A DNA stretch of 64,000 bases. Source: Ganoderma boninense. Its lineage: Eukaryota; Basidiomycota; Agaricomycetes; Polyporales; Polyporaceae. The translations under genes and the position numbers were made by a program. Positions 1 to 12,600 of the stretch are shown here, piece by piece. The notes under the pieces were generated by a model. The model made no database searches. It was given only the letters and a program-made list of their open reading frames with translations, and was not told the DNA's origin. The stretch lies in NCBI GenBank assembly GCA_002900995.3, contig CM035307.1, forward strand, positions 3,782,001 through 3,846,000, written 5' to 3'. Position 1 is the first letter of the stretch; every line of letters starts with the position of its first letter.

Positions 1-1290
1 GACAACTGGCAATGAGCGCTTGTATTGCCGATTTCAGTCACGAACCTCTCCTCGTTTATCACGTGATGGCATCGCGCGATGAGCACGCCATCCTCGCGAC
101 ATGGACTCGCGTTGAGCTTGCAATCAGAGGCAATCAGCCCCGCTTGCTTTCCATCCCTCCTTGTCCTCTTCCCCCATCTTGGCTCTCGCATCTTCCCCCA
201 GCGTCGTCCAGGACTACCTTCACTAGCTCTCGCCATACATTCACAACGCCAATCGATCCTGATGTGTAGCTTTCTCAGAACGAAGATGTCTCGGACTCCC
301 CGAGCGAAGCAATAGGACGACTTTGCAACCTGACGACATTGGACGATGGACGATGGCTCATGAACTGACCATTTACACAAGAGGACGGTTCGGAGGACAA
401 TGTGGGGGATAGCTAAGGAGATGATTGCCAGCATGACAGCTGCCTTCAGGTACCGTGCTCATCTTCATGCGCATATACTCTGCAGTGATATCGCAGGCTT
501 GCACCGTGGGCCTCATACATTCCGATACGTCTCCCTTTGCTGTCCCGCCGTTCTCCAGTCTGCGCTGCTCGGGGTCCTTGCCATGCCCCACCCCGTGGTC
601 CCTCCTCCATTCGCGGATCTCACTCTTACGTCTTGGTCGCCTTCCGATTGACAAAACCCCTCGTCGGACTGGCGCATCGTCCCACTCGTGACGGCCTCCA
701 TCACCAATCAAGGACGTCATTCTCTTTCCCTGCGTTCTTGTTGGCCCCCGCCTGGAACCCTTTGCTGCTTCGCCGGTGCCAGGATCTCTCGCGGACAGTC
801 GGCGGCTTACACGGGCGGTCCCTGTATTGCCATTTCCTACGCACGGAGCGTCTAGTGCCACGGGTAGGACATCCTCGTGACTCATCCCGACGGCCATCCT
901 CGGTAGCCCGCCCCTTATCAGCACGATTCAGGGACGTTCCTCTGGCTCAGTGGTGGCCCGATTGCCGTCTGAGGCACACGGCGACAACGTTGGGCACTTG
1001 TTCGGCACGTTCAACTTTTTTTACGGTATCGATAGCCTCGCTGGTGCCCTTTTTCGCGAAGCCGAGCGAGCGAAGCGCGTACCCCAGCGTAAATGCCGGT
1101 GAGGCGCCTTCAATTCTTGGCCGATGCCCCGGGCGGAGTTCTGGCGCGTGAAAGCGGGCCCTCTATTCGCTGCCTGGAGGCTTCGTCTGGAGTCCCGTGC
1201 GTGGGGGGTTACGGTTCATGTACGTTTCAATCGTATCTGCGTATCATCTCCTTCGCGGTGTCCGGGTTCCTCGCATGTACATAGTCTGCT
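1..1290. other. No recognisable gene
   Basis: Overlapping open frames on both strands (longest 204 codons at 537-1151) show no domain, signal peptide or intron-linked homology. This is probably upstream DNA of the gene starting at 1389. Confidence 0.5.
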
Positions 1291-1297
1291 CCCCGCG

Positions 1298-1304
1298 TAT
1301 AAAA
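1298..1304 (+). promoter_or_regulatory. TATA box of the EgtB-like gene
   Basis: TATAAAA lies about 90 bp before the ATG at 1389, a usual distance for a fungal TATA-containing promoter with a short 5' leader. Confidence 0.5.
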
Positions 1305-1388
1305 ACCTCTGTTGCCTATCATTCTCCGCAACCACTGCGGGTTTCCACCACCACCACAGAAACAGCTCCTCGATTCTTTCTGACCATC

Positions 1389-3489
1389 ATGCGCTCCTCT
1401 TCCCCAGCATCCTCCTCTGGCTCCTACAGCCCTGCTGTATCCACTGCACCTTCCACTCCGCCTCCTGAACTAGCCGGTTCATACTGCCTCATCCTCCACG
1501 ACGCCTCTCCGGCGTTTTTGGATGCTCTGCCCACTGGCAAGGCCAGCCACGACCGCGTCCTCCTGTGCCGGGGCGCGGGTCCTGTGAAGCCTCTGGTTAA
1601 CGCGGCCGCGGACGTTCTTGGTGAGAAGGCCATCCTGGACGATGCCCGCTGGGAGCGCGTTATCGCGAAAGACAATGACGCCGAGGTCGCGTACTACAAG
1701 AGCAGGGAGTCCATCTCCTCTCTCGTCGAAAAGCCTGCTGTTGCGTTGGACGCGATCAGTTGCGACTCGAAGCCAGTGAGTACACCATATCGTTAAATAC
1801 TCGCAAACGCTGATCCAGCCCTCTGCAGGCATCGCACGCCGCGATGCTCAACCTCTTCTCCGAGGCTGGTCTGCGCTCGGTCATCGCCTTTCCTTCGCCC
1901 GCCGCCTGCCTGTACGTCCTCGAACGTCCGGCGCTCACCTTCCCCCTCCTGTCGTCCACCCCCTCGTCCGCCCTGAACCCGACCGCGAACCCGTACACGC
2001 TCCCCTCGCTCGCCGAGTTCGAGCGCGGGTGGGCGATCTGGGACCTCATCACGAGCAGCATGATCCCTGCGGAGCTCCTGCACTCCCGGCCGATTGACCT
2101 GCGCCACAAGCCGCTGTTCTACATCGGCCACCTGCCGACCTTCGCGAACATCCTGCTCTCGCGCCTCGTCAAGGCGGCGCCCGTCGGCCCGCGCAGCTAC
2201 CTGACGACGTTCGAGCGCGGCATCGACCCGAGCGTCGACGACCCGGACCAGTGCCACAGCCACTCGGAGGTGCCCGACAAGGACGAGGACTGGCCGGTCA
2301 TCGAGGACGTGCTCGCGTACCGCGACGAGGTGCGCGCGCGCGTCATCACGCGCATCCTGCGCGAGCTCGAGCGCGGCGAGCGCAAGCTCACGCGCCGCCT
2401 CGCGCGCACGCTCATGATGGTGCACGAGCACGACGGGTTCCACATCGAGGTGCGCTTCTGACTCGTCATGTTGCATGCTACAAACCTCATGCTGACCACC
2501 CGCCGCCCTGGCAGACGGTCCTCTACATCCTCATCCAGCGCGCGGGCACGGGCATGCTCCCTCCCCCGGGCTTCGCCTCGCCTCCCTGGGCCGCGCTCGC
2601 CGCGCAGTGGGACGCCGCCCCAACCCCCTCCACGCCAACCGTCACCCTCGGGCCATGCATGATCACGATGGGCCACGATGATCAGGAGCCGGACGACGTC
2701 GCGCCCGCGCTCGAGCACGACGTCGCGGCGCACGAGTTCGGGTGGGACAACGAGAGCCCCGCGCGCGCGGTCGCGGTGGGCGCCTTCCGCGTCGACTGGC
2801 GGCCCGTCACGAACGGCGAGTTCGAGGCGTTCTGGCGCGGCGCGGGCAAGGGCGTCGTCGACCTCCCCGCGAGCTGGGTCGTAGACGAGGGGCGAGACGG
2901 GGCCGTGAGCGTGCGCACGCTGTACGGGCCCGTGCCGATGGCGCACGCGCGCCACTGGCCGGTGCTCACGGCGTACGACGACCTCGCGGCGTACGCGAAG
3001 CACAAGGGCGGGCGCATCCCCACCGAGCCGGAGCTCCGCCTGTTCCTGGACACGTACCAGGTCGGCTACGCGGAGGGCGCGAACACGGGCTTCCGGCACT
3101 GGCACCCGCTGCCCGCGACGGCGGGCCTGGCGGACGTCGACGGGGGCCGCGGGTCGAACGGGGGCGTGTGGGAGTGGACGGCCACTGCGCTCGAGACGCA
3201 CCCCGGCTTCGAGGGCACGGGGATCTTCCCAGGGTGCGTGTGTGCCGCTGCGCTGTGTGGTTTAAATTTATCATCGCACTGTGTGCTTGGTTCCTGGCGG
3301 TTACTAATACTAACCACCGCTCGTTTGTGCAGGTACTCGTCCGACTTCTTCGACGGCAAGCACCAGGTCGTGCTTGGGGCGTCGTACGCAACGATCCCGC
3401 GTCTGGGCGACCGGCGCACGGTGCGCAACTTCTACCAGCACAACTATCCTTATCCATGGGTCGGTGCGCGTGTTGCTTACGATGTCTGA
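1389..3489 (+). CDS. EgtB-like DinB/FGE-sulfatase domain protein
   Basis: Four exons (1389-1775, 1829-2449, 2515-3233, 3333-3489) give about 627 aa. Residues from about 150 form a DinB-like helical domain ending in HDGFHIE, an HX3HXE iron-site motif as in EgtB/OvoA sulfoxide synthases; intron 2 falls directly after it. The C-terminal 300 residues are an FGE-sulfatase (SUMF1/C-type-lectin-like) fold, with FRVDWRPVTNGEFEAF, GGRIPTEPE, NGGVWEWT and the end piece RTVRNFYQ..YPYPWVGARVAYDV. The family joins a sulfur donor to a histidine derivative using non-haem iron and O2. Fungal Egt1 normally carries an N-terminal EgtD methyltransferase; here only about 150 N-terminal residues precede the DinB part and no SAM-binding motif is visible. 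It is therefore an EgtB-like stand-alone protein of uncertain substrate, not a full Egt1. Intron 3 has a perfect TACTAAC-type branch site. Start chosen as the first in-frame ATG after the TATA box. Confidence 0.85.
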
Positions 3490-3680
3490 GCCGGGTTGAT
3501 GTGGTGTCTTCTTCTTCGCTTTCTTGTATATGCTTTCCATCCTCATAGATGTATAGTGGGCTCATGCGTGAAGCTGTATGACAACTGTAAATTAGGACAT
3601 GCTGTGGAATACATCTTCTCGTCTTCAACAGAGACTTCTACACATCGAGCATGTCTGTCTCAGTATCCAATATGCACCGA

Positions 3681-6628
3681 CTAGTCCGACGCCTCCAGCG
3701 TCACGAAGTTGAGTCTGCTCCTCGTCAGAGTCATCCTCATTGCCAGCATTCCCGCGTGCCCCAGAACCGGGTTGATCACAGAGCGCAGGAAGCGTACGGG
3801 GAGTGGCTAGCGCAGGAGAATACGAGTCAGCGGTTGAACTCCCCCAGAACCGTCATGGCATTCGCTTACCGCGACTTCCTCGTCTTCCTCGTCCTCGTCT
3901 TCCTCTTCCTCATCTTCATCCTCGTCCTGCACACCAGCACGAGCCTGTCCAGCCTGGCGAACGGGCACAGGCACCGGCACAGCGGGGGCCTGCGGGCGGT
4001 CCTCCACGTCCTCGTCCTCGTCGTCCTCGAGGTCCACAAAGTCGACCATGAACTCCCCCTCCGGCAAGCCCCCGGGCATCTCCCCATCGCGCAGCTGCAC
4101 CTCGCCCGCCGCCCCAACCGCAAGGAACAGGTCCTCGAGGACGTCCTCGGGCACCTGTCCCGCCCACTGCGCAAACTGGACGAGCCCGCCAGGGAAGCGC
4201 TGCTGGATGACGGGGTGCGCCTCCCAGAAGCCGGCGAGCTGCGCGCGGAACGCGGCGTCGGGCACGAGGCGCTCGAGGAGGCGCGCCTCCTGGCGGCGCG
4301 AGCGCGGGCGCGCGGCGAGCACGTCCTCGACGCCGCGGAAGAACTCGGCGTCGTACTCGTTCGCGCGCGTGGGCGGGGGCAGCGGGTCGCACGCGAGGTG
4401 CCGCGCGTCGAGCACGGTGCGCGGGAGGAAGGGGAAGAGCGAGCGGCACGTCGCCTCGTTCACGAGGACGTGGCGGTAGACGGAGTACGCGAGCGAGGGC
4501 GAGTCGAACCGCGCGGAGAAGGCCTTGGGCGGGGCGGGGGAGGAGTTCGGGAGCGAGGGGAGCACGGCTGAGACGGCCTTGGCGAACCATGCCGACCGGG
4601 CGGCGGACTTCCAGAACGCGGCGGAGCGCTGGGCGTACAGGTGGGAGAGGAGATGGAGGATCGCATGGCTGTCGGAGAGAAGCATGCTGTGCATGTGGTG
4701 TTAGCAGCGCGTACTTCTGTTGGGCGAGTGAGGCATCACCTGCTGTCTGTTTGGATTCGGAAGGCAGCATGGCTCCGTATGTTTCCACTGAGAGAGACGT
4801 CTGCCTTGTCAGCTAGGATGGGAACGACAGATGGGAAGCGACGAATTGCGTCTTCTAGCGCAGGCGTACTCTCCTCGTGTAACTGATGGAAAGAGATCAA
4901 CTTCGGAGGGCAGGGAATGTTGGTGTCGACTTACTCTGTCGTCGGTTCGTTCTTCGCGGATGAACAGCGCAAGAGCACGAGCATAGGCGAATCCAGGAAG
5001 AAGATTGGGAACGATACGCCGCACATATGATGACTTGCTATCGTTTGTTTCTTTAGCAAGTTCAGGCTCGAAGAGATCCCAGAGTTCCATCAACCACTGG
5101 AACATCCCCGTCTTGATTGCTAGGTAGTCAAGGTGAAGGAGAGAACCATGTGGATCTGTCCACGGGTCGAGAGCGTAGAGTAATCGTGCAAACTCAAACG
5201 ACGTCCGGACGCATCCACGCCGTTGCAGGTCGCTGGGAACGACATGTGAGTGTTCAACTACGACAATAACGATGCGCATACATACGTGATTTGTCGGTGC
5301 AGAGCGAGGAAAAACGGCCTGTTTTCAACGTGGTCGAAATCCAAGCGGTTGGCGCCGCTTGTATAATTGAAAGCACCAAAGAAGGCCCGTTCGTACGTGA
5401 ACAACGATCGGTCGACATAGTCCGCGGCAGTGCTGTGTTCTGTATAGATTGAATTTGTGGGGTGAAAAAATATGCCATTGGATATGGCTCACCTTCGCGA
5501 TGGTGAGAAACCTCAGAGAGCTGGAGGAGAGTATCTGCGTGATATGGTAGGATCCGGAGGACCTGCCAGAATCCCTCTGGGTCTAGGACACGATGAGGTC
5601 ATGATTTCGACGAAAGACAAGATACGAACCTCCAGAGAGCACGGTACGCATGAAGTCAAACGTCACGGCACGATATTTTTTGCTGTACTCCACCGTCCAC
5701 AGTTTTTCTCCATGCAAAGGTTGCCGCAAGTGTCGACGCAGACCCTCCTCGTCCTCCTCGTCCGTCAACTGCCTGACCGACAAACCTTCGCGGAACTGCG
5801 CTGGCCACCATGACGCTTGGGGCCGTGTGAGGTTTGACCGTGTAGCGACAGATTGGCGAGTGGAGGTCGACGACGAGCTGCCCTTAGCGGCAGAAATGAC
5901 TTTCGAGCCAAAGAACTTGCGCAGTTCGGCTTCGCTGTCGAGATGCTGTACTGATATGGAAAGGAGAGTTGCGAGCGAGCGCGCCGTGGCAGGAGATGAG
6001 GCCGGACCACTTGAGGACGCGAGCTGGGGCTTCAAGTCCGGGTATTTGACGGACAGCTCCGCCAGTGCCTTGTCGACATCGTCCAGCTCCTCCTCCTCCT
6101 TCTGCTTCTGCTTCGCCTTTTGCTTCTTGAGGGCCTTGCGTTCCTTCTTCGACGGTCCCGCGGTGGTAGAGGGTACGGATTCGTCGACATCATGCGGGGG
6201 TTCGGGGGAGCGGCCCTCAGGGAGTGAAGACGATGTCGTCGCGGGGATATTGCCAGCCTTCTTTTTCTTCTTCTTCTACTGTGTCGCTTCAGAGACAGAT
6301 AGAGAAATGCATCAAGAGGGAGAGCGCACGAACCTTCTTTGATTTGGATGCTCTAGTCTGCGAGTCCTCCTCTTCAAGCTGCTCCTCTGCACTCTCGTCG
6401 TCATCATCATCACCGCGGTTTCCCATCAGCTTCGATTGTTGCGAGTCAGTAGCTACACCAATGAGAAGACGCAAATCTCACAGCAGCGAAGCCTCCGAGG
6501 GGGGGTTTTGACGGAGCCACGGGAGATGGAGGCTCGGATTGAGCTGCAGGGGCGTCATTGGCGGGAACTTGCAAAGCTTGGAGTTCCTCCTGCTCTCGCA
6601 GTTGTCGTTTATTTAGTCGGGGAGGCAT
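3681..6628 (-). CDS. RQC1: Ribosome quality control factor Rqc1/TCF25
   Basis: Nine exons on the minus strand: 6628-6482, 6429-6334, 6275-5630, 5582-5493, 5439-5286, 5232-4935, 4882-4740, 4686-3870, 3806-3681; about 757 aa. The order matches TCF25/Nulp1/Rqc1: N-terminal PPRLNKRQLREQEE, acidic stretch, lysine-rich KKKKKKAG segment, then ELRKFFGSKVI, SKKYRAVTFDFMRTVLSG, YHADTLLQLSE, SLFTYERAFFGAF, NRPFFLALHRQI, QRRGCVRTSFEFARLLY and PHGSLLHLDYLAI. The protein belongs to the complex that extracts and ubiquitinates stalled nascent chains on 60S subunits. All junctions keep frame. The last intron (3869-3807; donor GTAAGC, branch CTGAC, acceptor TAG) is my preferred model and adds a tail beginning PLPVRFLRSVINPVL; without it the protein stops at 3807 (736 aa). 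The acidic tail (DEDEEEEDEDEEDEE) is low complexity. It converges on the EgtB-like gene with about 190 bp between stops. Confidence 0.88.
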
Positions 6629-7600
6629 AGCGATGCGGACGAAGGATAGCCTGGAATGTTAAGCGATGGGTTGGGCGAAAAGCGATTGGATTCGGGCTTC
6701 GGCACCCCACAGGCAGTCACGAGTCATCTACGGCGCTTATATTGCCGCTTTGGGCTGCAGGTAAGCGCCTGTTGGACACTTGGGGTGACGCCGATTGGGA
6801 GAAGTGACGGCTCTGCAGTGCAAGAAGCTACTCAGCACGTCATACTAGCTAACGATACGCCATTCGACAGTTACCATGACAGTGGAGAAGGTGCGTAAAA
6901 TGACTGTTTACCTCGATCATCTTATAAGCACTCCATGTGCACACCTCTTCGCAGACACCCTGTGCGTCCTTCTGGCTGAGCCAGTCATCGTTCGGATAAA
7001 CTCACGCTGCAAACTTGCGATTGGCCCTCGTGTCAATACATTCGTGTTCTTGCACGTCCAACGGTGTATAAGTGACATATCCCCCCGGCATAGATGTTCT
7101 TTGTCACAGCTCGAACTCACATGGTTTCTAGGACGTCGGTGCAACTCATCTGATCTTATAATGAACTGTACTCCAAGGGCACCCACTCATGCATACGGTC
7201 GTCGCACATGTGATGACATTTCCTATTTATCAGAAGTTTATGTGCATTGGTAGCAGTCGTATCGCGCAAGTATGGCGGCATTCAGTGCGTCGCACATTGC
7301 GGGTTGACTGCGGGAAAATCATCGGCGAGGCAGTTGCGCGCATCGGGGATCGTGCTGCGCTATGATGGTGAGCACCTTCCGTTCTCTTTGTCGTTCAGTG
7401 CAGGGCTTTCCATGTGGATCCTCAGTTTATTTTTGTCACCAGCTGTCACCGAGGCGGCTCGACACGGGCCTCACCCTTCCCCGCTGCGCCGTTGTCAAGT
7501 CGAAGGATGCTCATCGGCCCAAGCATCACACCCTTGGCCATCATGCACTTACCTACATTCGCTTTCACGGCTTCGCGAATGCACATGGTGGCGTCCTTTA
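6629..7600. other. Divergent intergenic region, no gene seen
   Basis: Space between the RQC1 start and the upstream module of the first peptidase gene. Open frames here overlap in several frames and lack domains or convincing splice-linked homology. Confidence 0.5.
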
Positions 7601-7607
7601 CACGCTT

Positions 7608-7785
7608 CTCGCAGTGATGGGAGAAGTGTCGTATTGCATGCGTCCGAGCGTCCCCGGTATGTGCCATGTACACATCCTGCCATGTACGCCAGCTTAACCC
7701 ACCCGCCTCGTACTGAATTCACTCACCAGGCCGGCCACTGGCTGGACGACGATATGCCAGCCGGACGCGCATCGAGCGTATAAAT
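7608..7785 (+). promoter_or_regulatory. Upstream module of G1 peptidase copy 1
   Basis: A GCAGTGATGG box (about 7610) lies roughly 168 bp before TATAAAT (7779-7785), itself about 110 bp before the ATG. The same box-to-TATA spacing recurs before the other six copies. Confidence 0.5.
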
Positions 7786-7894
7786 GCGTTGGGATGTCGA
7801 TAGTGGATCCTCAGCCTGAGCCCGGGATACACCTAGTTCTGCTAGCTCCCCCAAGCCTCTCGCCTCTCAACTCCAACTTCCCGTGCTTGCCACC

Positions 7895-8865
7895 ATGTTC
7901 GCTGCCACGCTCCTCTGCCAGTTCCTCCTCGCTACCGCGGCCTTCGCCATCCCCACCTCCAAGGAGCGATTCGCTCAGCGTCTCGCGCGCCGTGCTGGGG
8001 GGTTCAACCACCAGTCCAGGCCGAAGCAGGGCATTGAGCCCGCCCACGTCGACCTCGACGTCAACACCCACGGGAACGCCTCCTACACCTCGTACAGCTC
8101 CAACTGGGCTGGCGCGGTCATCTCCAAGAGCACGGTATGTCGTTTCTGCTCTTCCTCCTCCGCTGATGCGCGGCCCGCTGAATGTGCACTTTTCGATTCA
8201 AACTGGCACTAGGCTACTTGGAAGTCCGTCACCGGCACCTTCGTCGTCCCCACCCCGAAGGAGCCGTCCGGCTCGTCTGGCTCGCACTCCGCCTCCGCCT
8301 GGGTTGGCATTGACGGCGACACCTGCGGCACCGCCATCCTGCAAACCGGTGTCGACTTCAACATCGACGGCGGCAGCGTCAGCTACGATGGTGAGCACCA
8401 TCGTCCCCTTATCGCCCCCCTTCTCGTCACCTGCAAAGCACTGACCGCATCCCCCGCGCTGCAGCCTGGTACGAGTGGTACCCCGACTACGCGTACGACT
8501 TCACGGGCATCAGCTTCTCCGCGGGCGACGCCGTCGAGGTGACCGTGACCGCGACGTCCAAGACGGCGGGCAAGGCGTCGATCACGAACAAGTCGACGGG
8601 CAAGACCGTCTCGCACACGTTCTCTGGCCAGCCGTCGCTGTGCGAGTTCGACGCGGAGTGGATCGTCGAGGACTTCGAGGAGAACGACGGGCTCGTGCCC
8701 TTCGCCAACTTTGGCAAGGTCGAGTTCACCAACGCGCAGGCTGGCACCAGCAGCGGCAGCGTCGACCCGTCCGGGGCGGGCCTCATCGACATCGAGCAGA
8801 ACAACAAGGTCCTCACGTCCAGCTCTGTCGGCTCCAGCTCCGTCACCGTCGAGTACGTTGGGTGA
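7895..8865 (+). CDS. G1 family glutamic endopeptidase (eqolisin), copy 1
   Basis: Exons 7895-8134, 8213-8390 and 8465-8865 give 272 aa; the start has a strong CCACCATG context. Residues 1-18 (MFAATLLCQFLL..AFA) form a signal peptide, followed by a basic propeptide containing RLARR, a plausible dibasic processing site. The mature part begins near YSSNWAGAV and matches scytalidoglutamic peptidase: TGTFVVP, SASAWVGIDGDTC, the catalytic Gln in AILQTG, WYEWYPDYAYDFTGISF, and the catalytic Glu in DAEWIVEDFEE followed by LVPFANFG. These enzymes are pepstatin-insensitive acid proteases secreted for protein degradation at low pH. Intron 1 is phase 0 and intron 2 phase 1, as in all seven copies. It is closest in sequence to copy 7 at the far end of the array. 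Confidence 0.95.
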
Positions 8866-9282
8866 GCGGCAGCGCAAACCCTGAGGCGGGTGTCGAAGCA
8901 ATGCAGTGTGTATTACACGGTTTGGATGTCCTCATGTGGAGACTGCATGTATACTACGGAGGCGTTACGCCATGCAACGAACCATACATATTAGGGCATG
9001 AGTTGCACGCACTGACGCTTTCTTTGATGTACCTGTTCCTGGGGTTCGCAGCAAGGAGCATGCAAAATTGCCATCGCAGTGGTTCGAACTCAGGAATCGG
9101 AATCGGATCCAAGCAGACACCTTCGCTTCGGGTGGCGACGTCACGGTCCTCAGCTCTGAGCTACGAGCACTCGGAAAACTGATATTCCCTCTGGTTACCT
9201 ACCTTCACACACCATTTCCGCATGGCTTCGTGTCCTAGACCTCATATGCATCGTTACTCTCATTGCCCGGCCCCCGATTTCG
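8866..9282. other. 3' flank of peptidase copy 1, no gene seen
   Basis: About 400 bp with no supported coding region; presumably the 3' untranslated region and spacer. Confidence 0.4.
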
Positions 9283-9432
9283 AAATTTGGTCATGGGCGT
9301 CCCGCTGCCCCGCCACGATGCTACTTTCCAAGGCCGTAATGAAACATGCTTTTTCTGTCCCAGTGGTGATAAATGCTTCGCATTTGTGCATTCTCTCCGC
9401 ATCCAGCACCGCCACAGCTGGGATCCAAGAGT
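9283..9432 (+). repeat. Orphan copy of the peptidase upstream module
   Basis: This stretch aligns by eye with the upstream region of copy 3 (about 23325-23475). Shared in the same order are ATTTCGAAATTTGG, a GGCGTC..CGCTGCCC block, an AAGGCCG block, CTGTCCC, GTGGTGAT and a CTCCGC.TCC.GCA block. No G1 peptidase reading frame follows; the next gene is the PKS on the opposite strand. It looks like what is left of a peptidase copy whose coding part was lost, or the edge of a rearrangement. Confidence 0.6.
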
Positions 9433-9608
9433 TATCTATGTATGCGACAATTTCCCTGGCCAAGCGCCCTGCGAGGAGAGGACTAGTTAAGAATTCGTTC
9501 AGCTGAATACAAAGTGAACATAAAGGTGTGTCTCAAATCTGCCGTACTTAGCAGATCTGGTTCAGGCTCAAGTAGCAGAGGTATCAAGCTTGATTCAAAC
9601 AGACCGGA

Positions 9609-12600
9609 TTACGCAGGCATGGCACCGATACTCCTCCAGTACGCAACCCACTTGCGCACGTCCTCAACACCAATCTGGCGTAGCGAAGGGTTGCGAAGAA
9701 GGGCGCACAGTCTGGTGCTGTCTTCGATGTCGAGCAGGATCGCGATGCCGTTGCTCTCCGGGATCAGCGCCTGTGGCTTCGCCGGGTTCACGAAGGGTGC
9801 CTGCCACATCGACAGGAGCCGGATGGCGGGTGCGACGTACTTGGCCAGTTGGGCATTCGGCGACTCGACCTCAGCGACGAGCTTCGCGAGCCATTTCTGG
9901 TAGGGCACGGTGGGCACCTTGAGGACAGAGGAGAAGCAGCCCATCATGTCGGCCCACGAGATGGGTTGCGGGTGACGGATGTGGAACATCGAGGTTGTGG
10001 TGGTCGTCTCTGCGATCTCTGCGATAATCGCCGCGCAGGTGTCTGCGGGGAGCCACGAGACAACCTGCGGTACTGTAAGTTCTTCGCCCTTCGCCTCTCG
10101 CGACAAGACAAGCCACAAATGCAAACTTACACCTTGGCCTTCAGGAAGACATCCGAGGGCGGCGCTCGCGCAGATCATGGACGGCAGCCACTCCGATACC
10201 TTCCAAGCGCCGTTCACACCACCACTCAGCTGTCCGATACGGATGACGACGGACTGAACCACATTCCGCTTTGCCGCGATCTCGAGGAGGCGTTCAGCGA
10301 CCCACTTGGATTCCGGGTACCCAGCACCGACAGTCACGCTCGCGGCGATCGGCCTTTCCTTGGGGTACGTAGTCTCCTTGTAGTCTGTTCGGTGCTGTCA
10401 TGAGCATGTTATTTACAACGGGTTTGCTCAGAAACCACTCACTGCGGAAGATTCCGAGGCTGCTACCGTAGAGGAGTGTGACACGACCAAATTCTTGTGC
10501 GTCCTTCGCGAGGTCGATGAGATGACGCAGTCCCATGAGAGGGCCCTCGAACGACGACAACGGGCTCTGGAGGTTGACGGGCCATCCTGCATCACGAGTG
10601 AGTAATGTGCTCGGACAGACATGACCCCTTACCAAGGTGGAGGATGTGGGAAATGCTAGCCCGCATCTACAGCACAATGAGATCGAGAAGGCGATCATAT
10701 CAACAGGATTGCTCACCTCCTGGTATACGTCTCGGGCCATGCTGGAGCGACGGCTCGTCCAGGACACATGTCACGGCCTGGAAGCGAGAGGACTGGAGCA
10801 GAGCGGTATCGAGACCGCGGAGCTCGAAAGCGGCCTCTTGACGCTCCTTCGCGCCAACGTCATCCCCACCAGGGCGGACTAGGGCATACACCTTTGTGAA
10901 GCTGGAGTTCCCAAGGAGGTGCGCGAGGGTGTGGGCTCCAAGACTGCCCGTAGTTCCCGTGACGACGATCGCACCGAGAGCCTCGCGCTGAGCAGGACCC
11001 TTCTCCGCGGAACCAGAAGGAGACAAGTCTGCGCTGAGCCGTGCGAGCAGCGCCTCCATCGCCTGGACCTTTTCCGCCACCGGGTCCTCTGCAGCCCGCA
11101 ACGCAGAGCTAGCAGTCGGCTTCTCTGGCGTACTATCGGCCTCGGCGGCCTCCTCGATCCTCACCAGGAGGTCCTTTACGGTAAGATCGGCGAGAAGCTG
11201 GAGCTGGGAGATTGTGACGAGTGGGCGAAGGGCGAAGGACAGCGAGGCCGCTGACAGGGAATCAAGGCCGTACGACGTGAGCGGGACATCGGGCGATACG
11301 TCTTCCTCCTTCATGTCGAGGATGCGGCAAACAATCTTCATCAGAGACGGCCTGCCATCTCCATCTTGCACCACGAAGTTCCCGCCGTCATCGGGGACGA
11401 GGTGGTCGTACATGGGGGAGGGGCCCATGTTGTCGCGGACGCTGCGCCAGTCGAGGGCGGGGATCTGCTGCCACACATGGCCGTTCCGCAGCTTCTGGAT
11501 GCCATCGCGGATGTAGTCGCAGAGGTCTGAATGCAACTCGTCAGCTTACACTACCACTCGTCGGGGATAGGCCTCGTAGACGCACCCCGACTGGACATTC
11601 CCCACGCGGTGACATGACGCAGACGGGACTGGTAAGAGCCATCCGTCGTCGAGACCAGCCTGCTGTCCGTGATGACCGGCGAGACGATGCAGAAGGCGTT
11701 CTTGTACTTGCGAGTCATACCAGCCAATACCGTGTTCGCACTATGAACAATGAGTGAGTTCATATTCAATATCTAACAACCATGGCGGTGACCACTCACG
11801 TCGCGTAGTTCGTCTGACCAGGGTTACCGAACAGTCCAGAAACCGAGGAGAAGGTGATGAGGAAATCCAGCGAGTTGATGTCAAGCACGCGCTCGAGAAC
11901 TTCAAATGCTTGGACCTTGGGAGGAAAGACAACATCGAAGCTCTCCTGGGTATGCGCTGAGAATGAGCGGTCGTTGAGCAAAGCAGGCATGAGCACGCAT
12001 CCCCCGATAGGGGCGGACACATTCTTGAGCAGCGCTGCCATGCCCTCCTCCGATGCGGCGTCGACGCCAAGAGTCTGGAGCGACAGGTCGGACAAAGTGC
12101 GCAAGTGGTGCAGGATACGTTGAGAGACCCAGTCTCCCGCCCTGTCAAGGGTGGAGGGCCCAGAGCGCGAGGTGATAGTGATGTGCCGTGCACCGTTCTT
12201 TAACAAACCGATGAGACTATGGTCGCGGACTTGCACTGATGAGATGGAACACGATTACCTTGTACATCCAATAAGTCATGTGCAGACCAACACTGCCGAT
12301 ACCTCCGATGAGGACATAGCTCTTCTGTGAGTCGAACAGGCTGGTGGACAGAGTTGCACTCGAAGCCTCTGCCGGGAGGAGCTGGGAGGGACGGGAAATG
12401 GACGCGGATGGCGTTGTGCGAGCGCTGTGGTACCTGAGGGACGCACGCAGAGCGTCGCCGACGACCCACGGTTCCTCGGCAATAATACCAGCGAGGCCGT
12501 CCTCGGGATCATTCCAAATAAGCATCCGGCCGCGACCCGAGAGGAGGGAATGCAAGATAGTTACATCCTTATTCTCGCGAGAACCGGACAGAATGAAGTC

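Noticed and set aside
537..1151. 204-codon frame near the left edge
   Set aside because: Competing frames overlap on both strands, with no motif and no splice-linked exon.
3916..4788. 290-codon minus frame and the plus frame from 3651
   Set aside because: Both are shadows of the GC-rich last long exon of RQC1, which is supported by family motifs.
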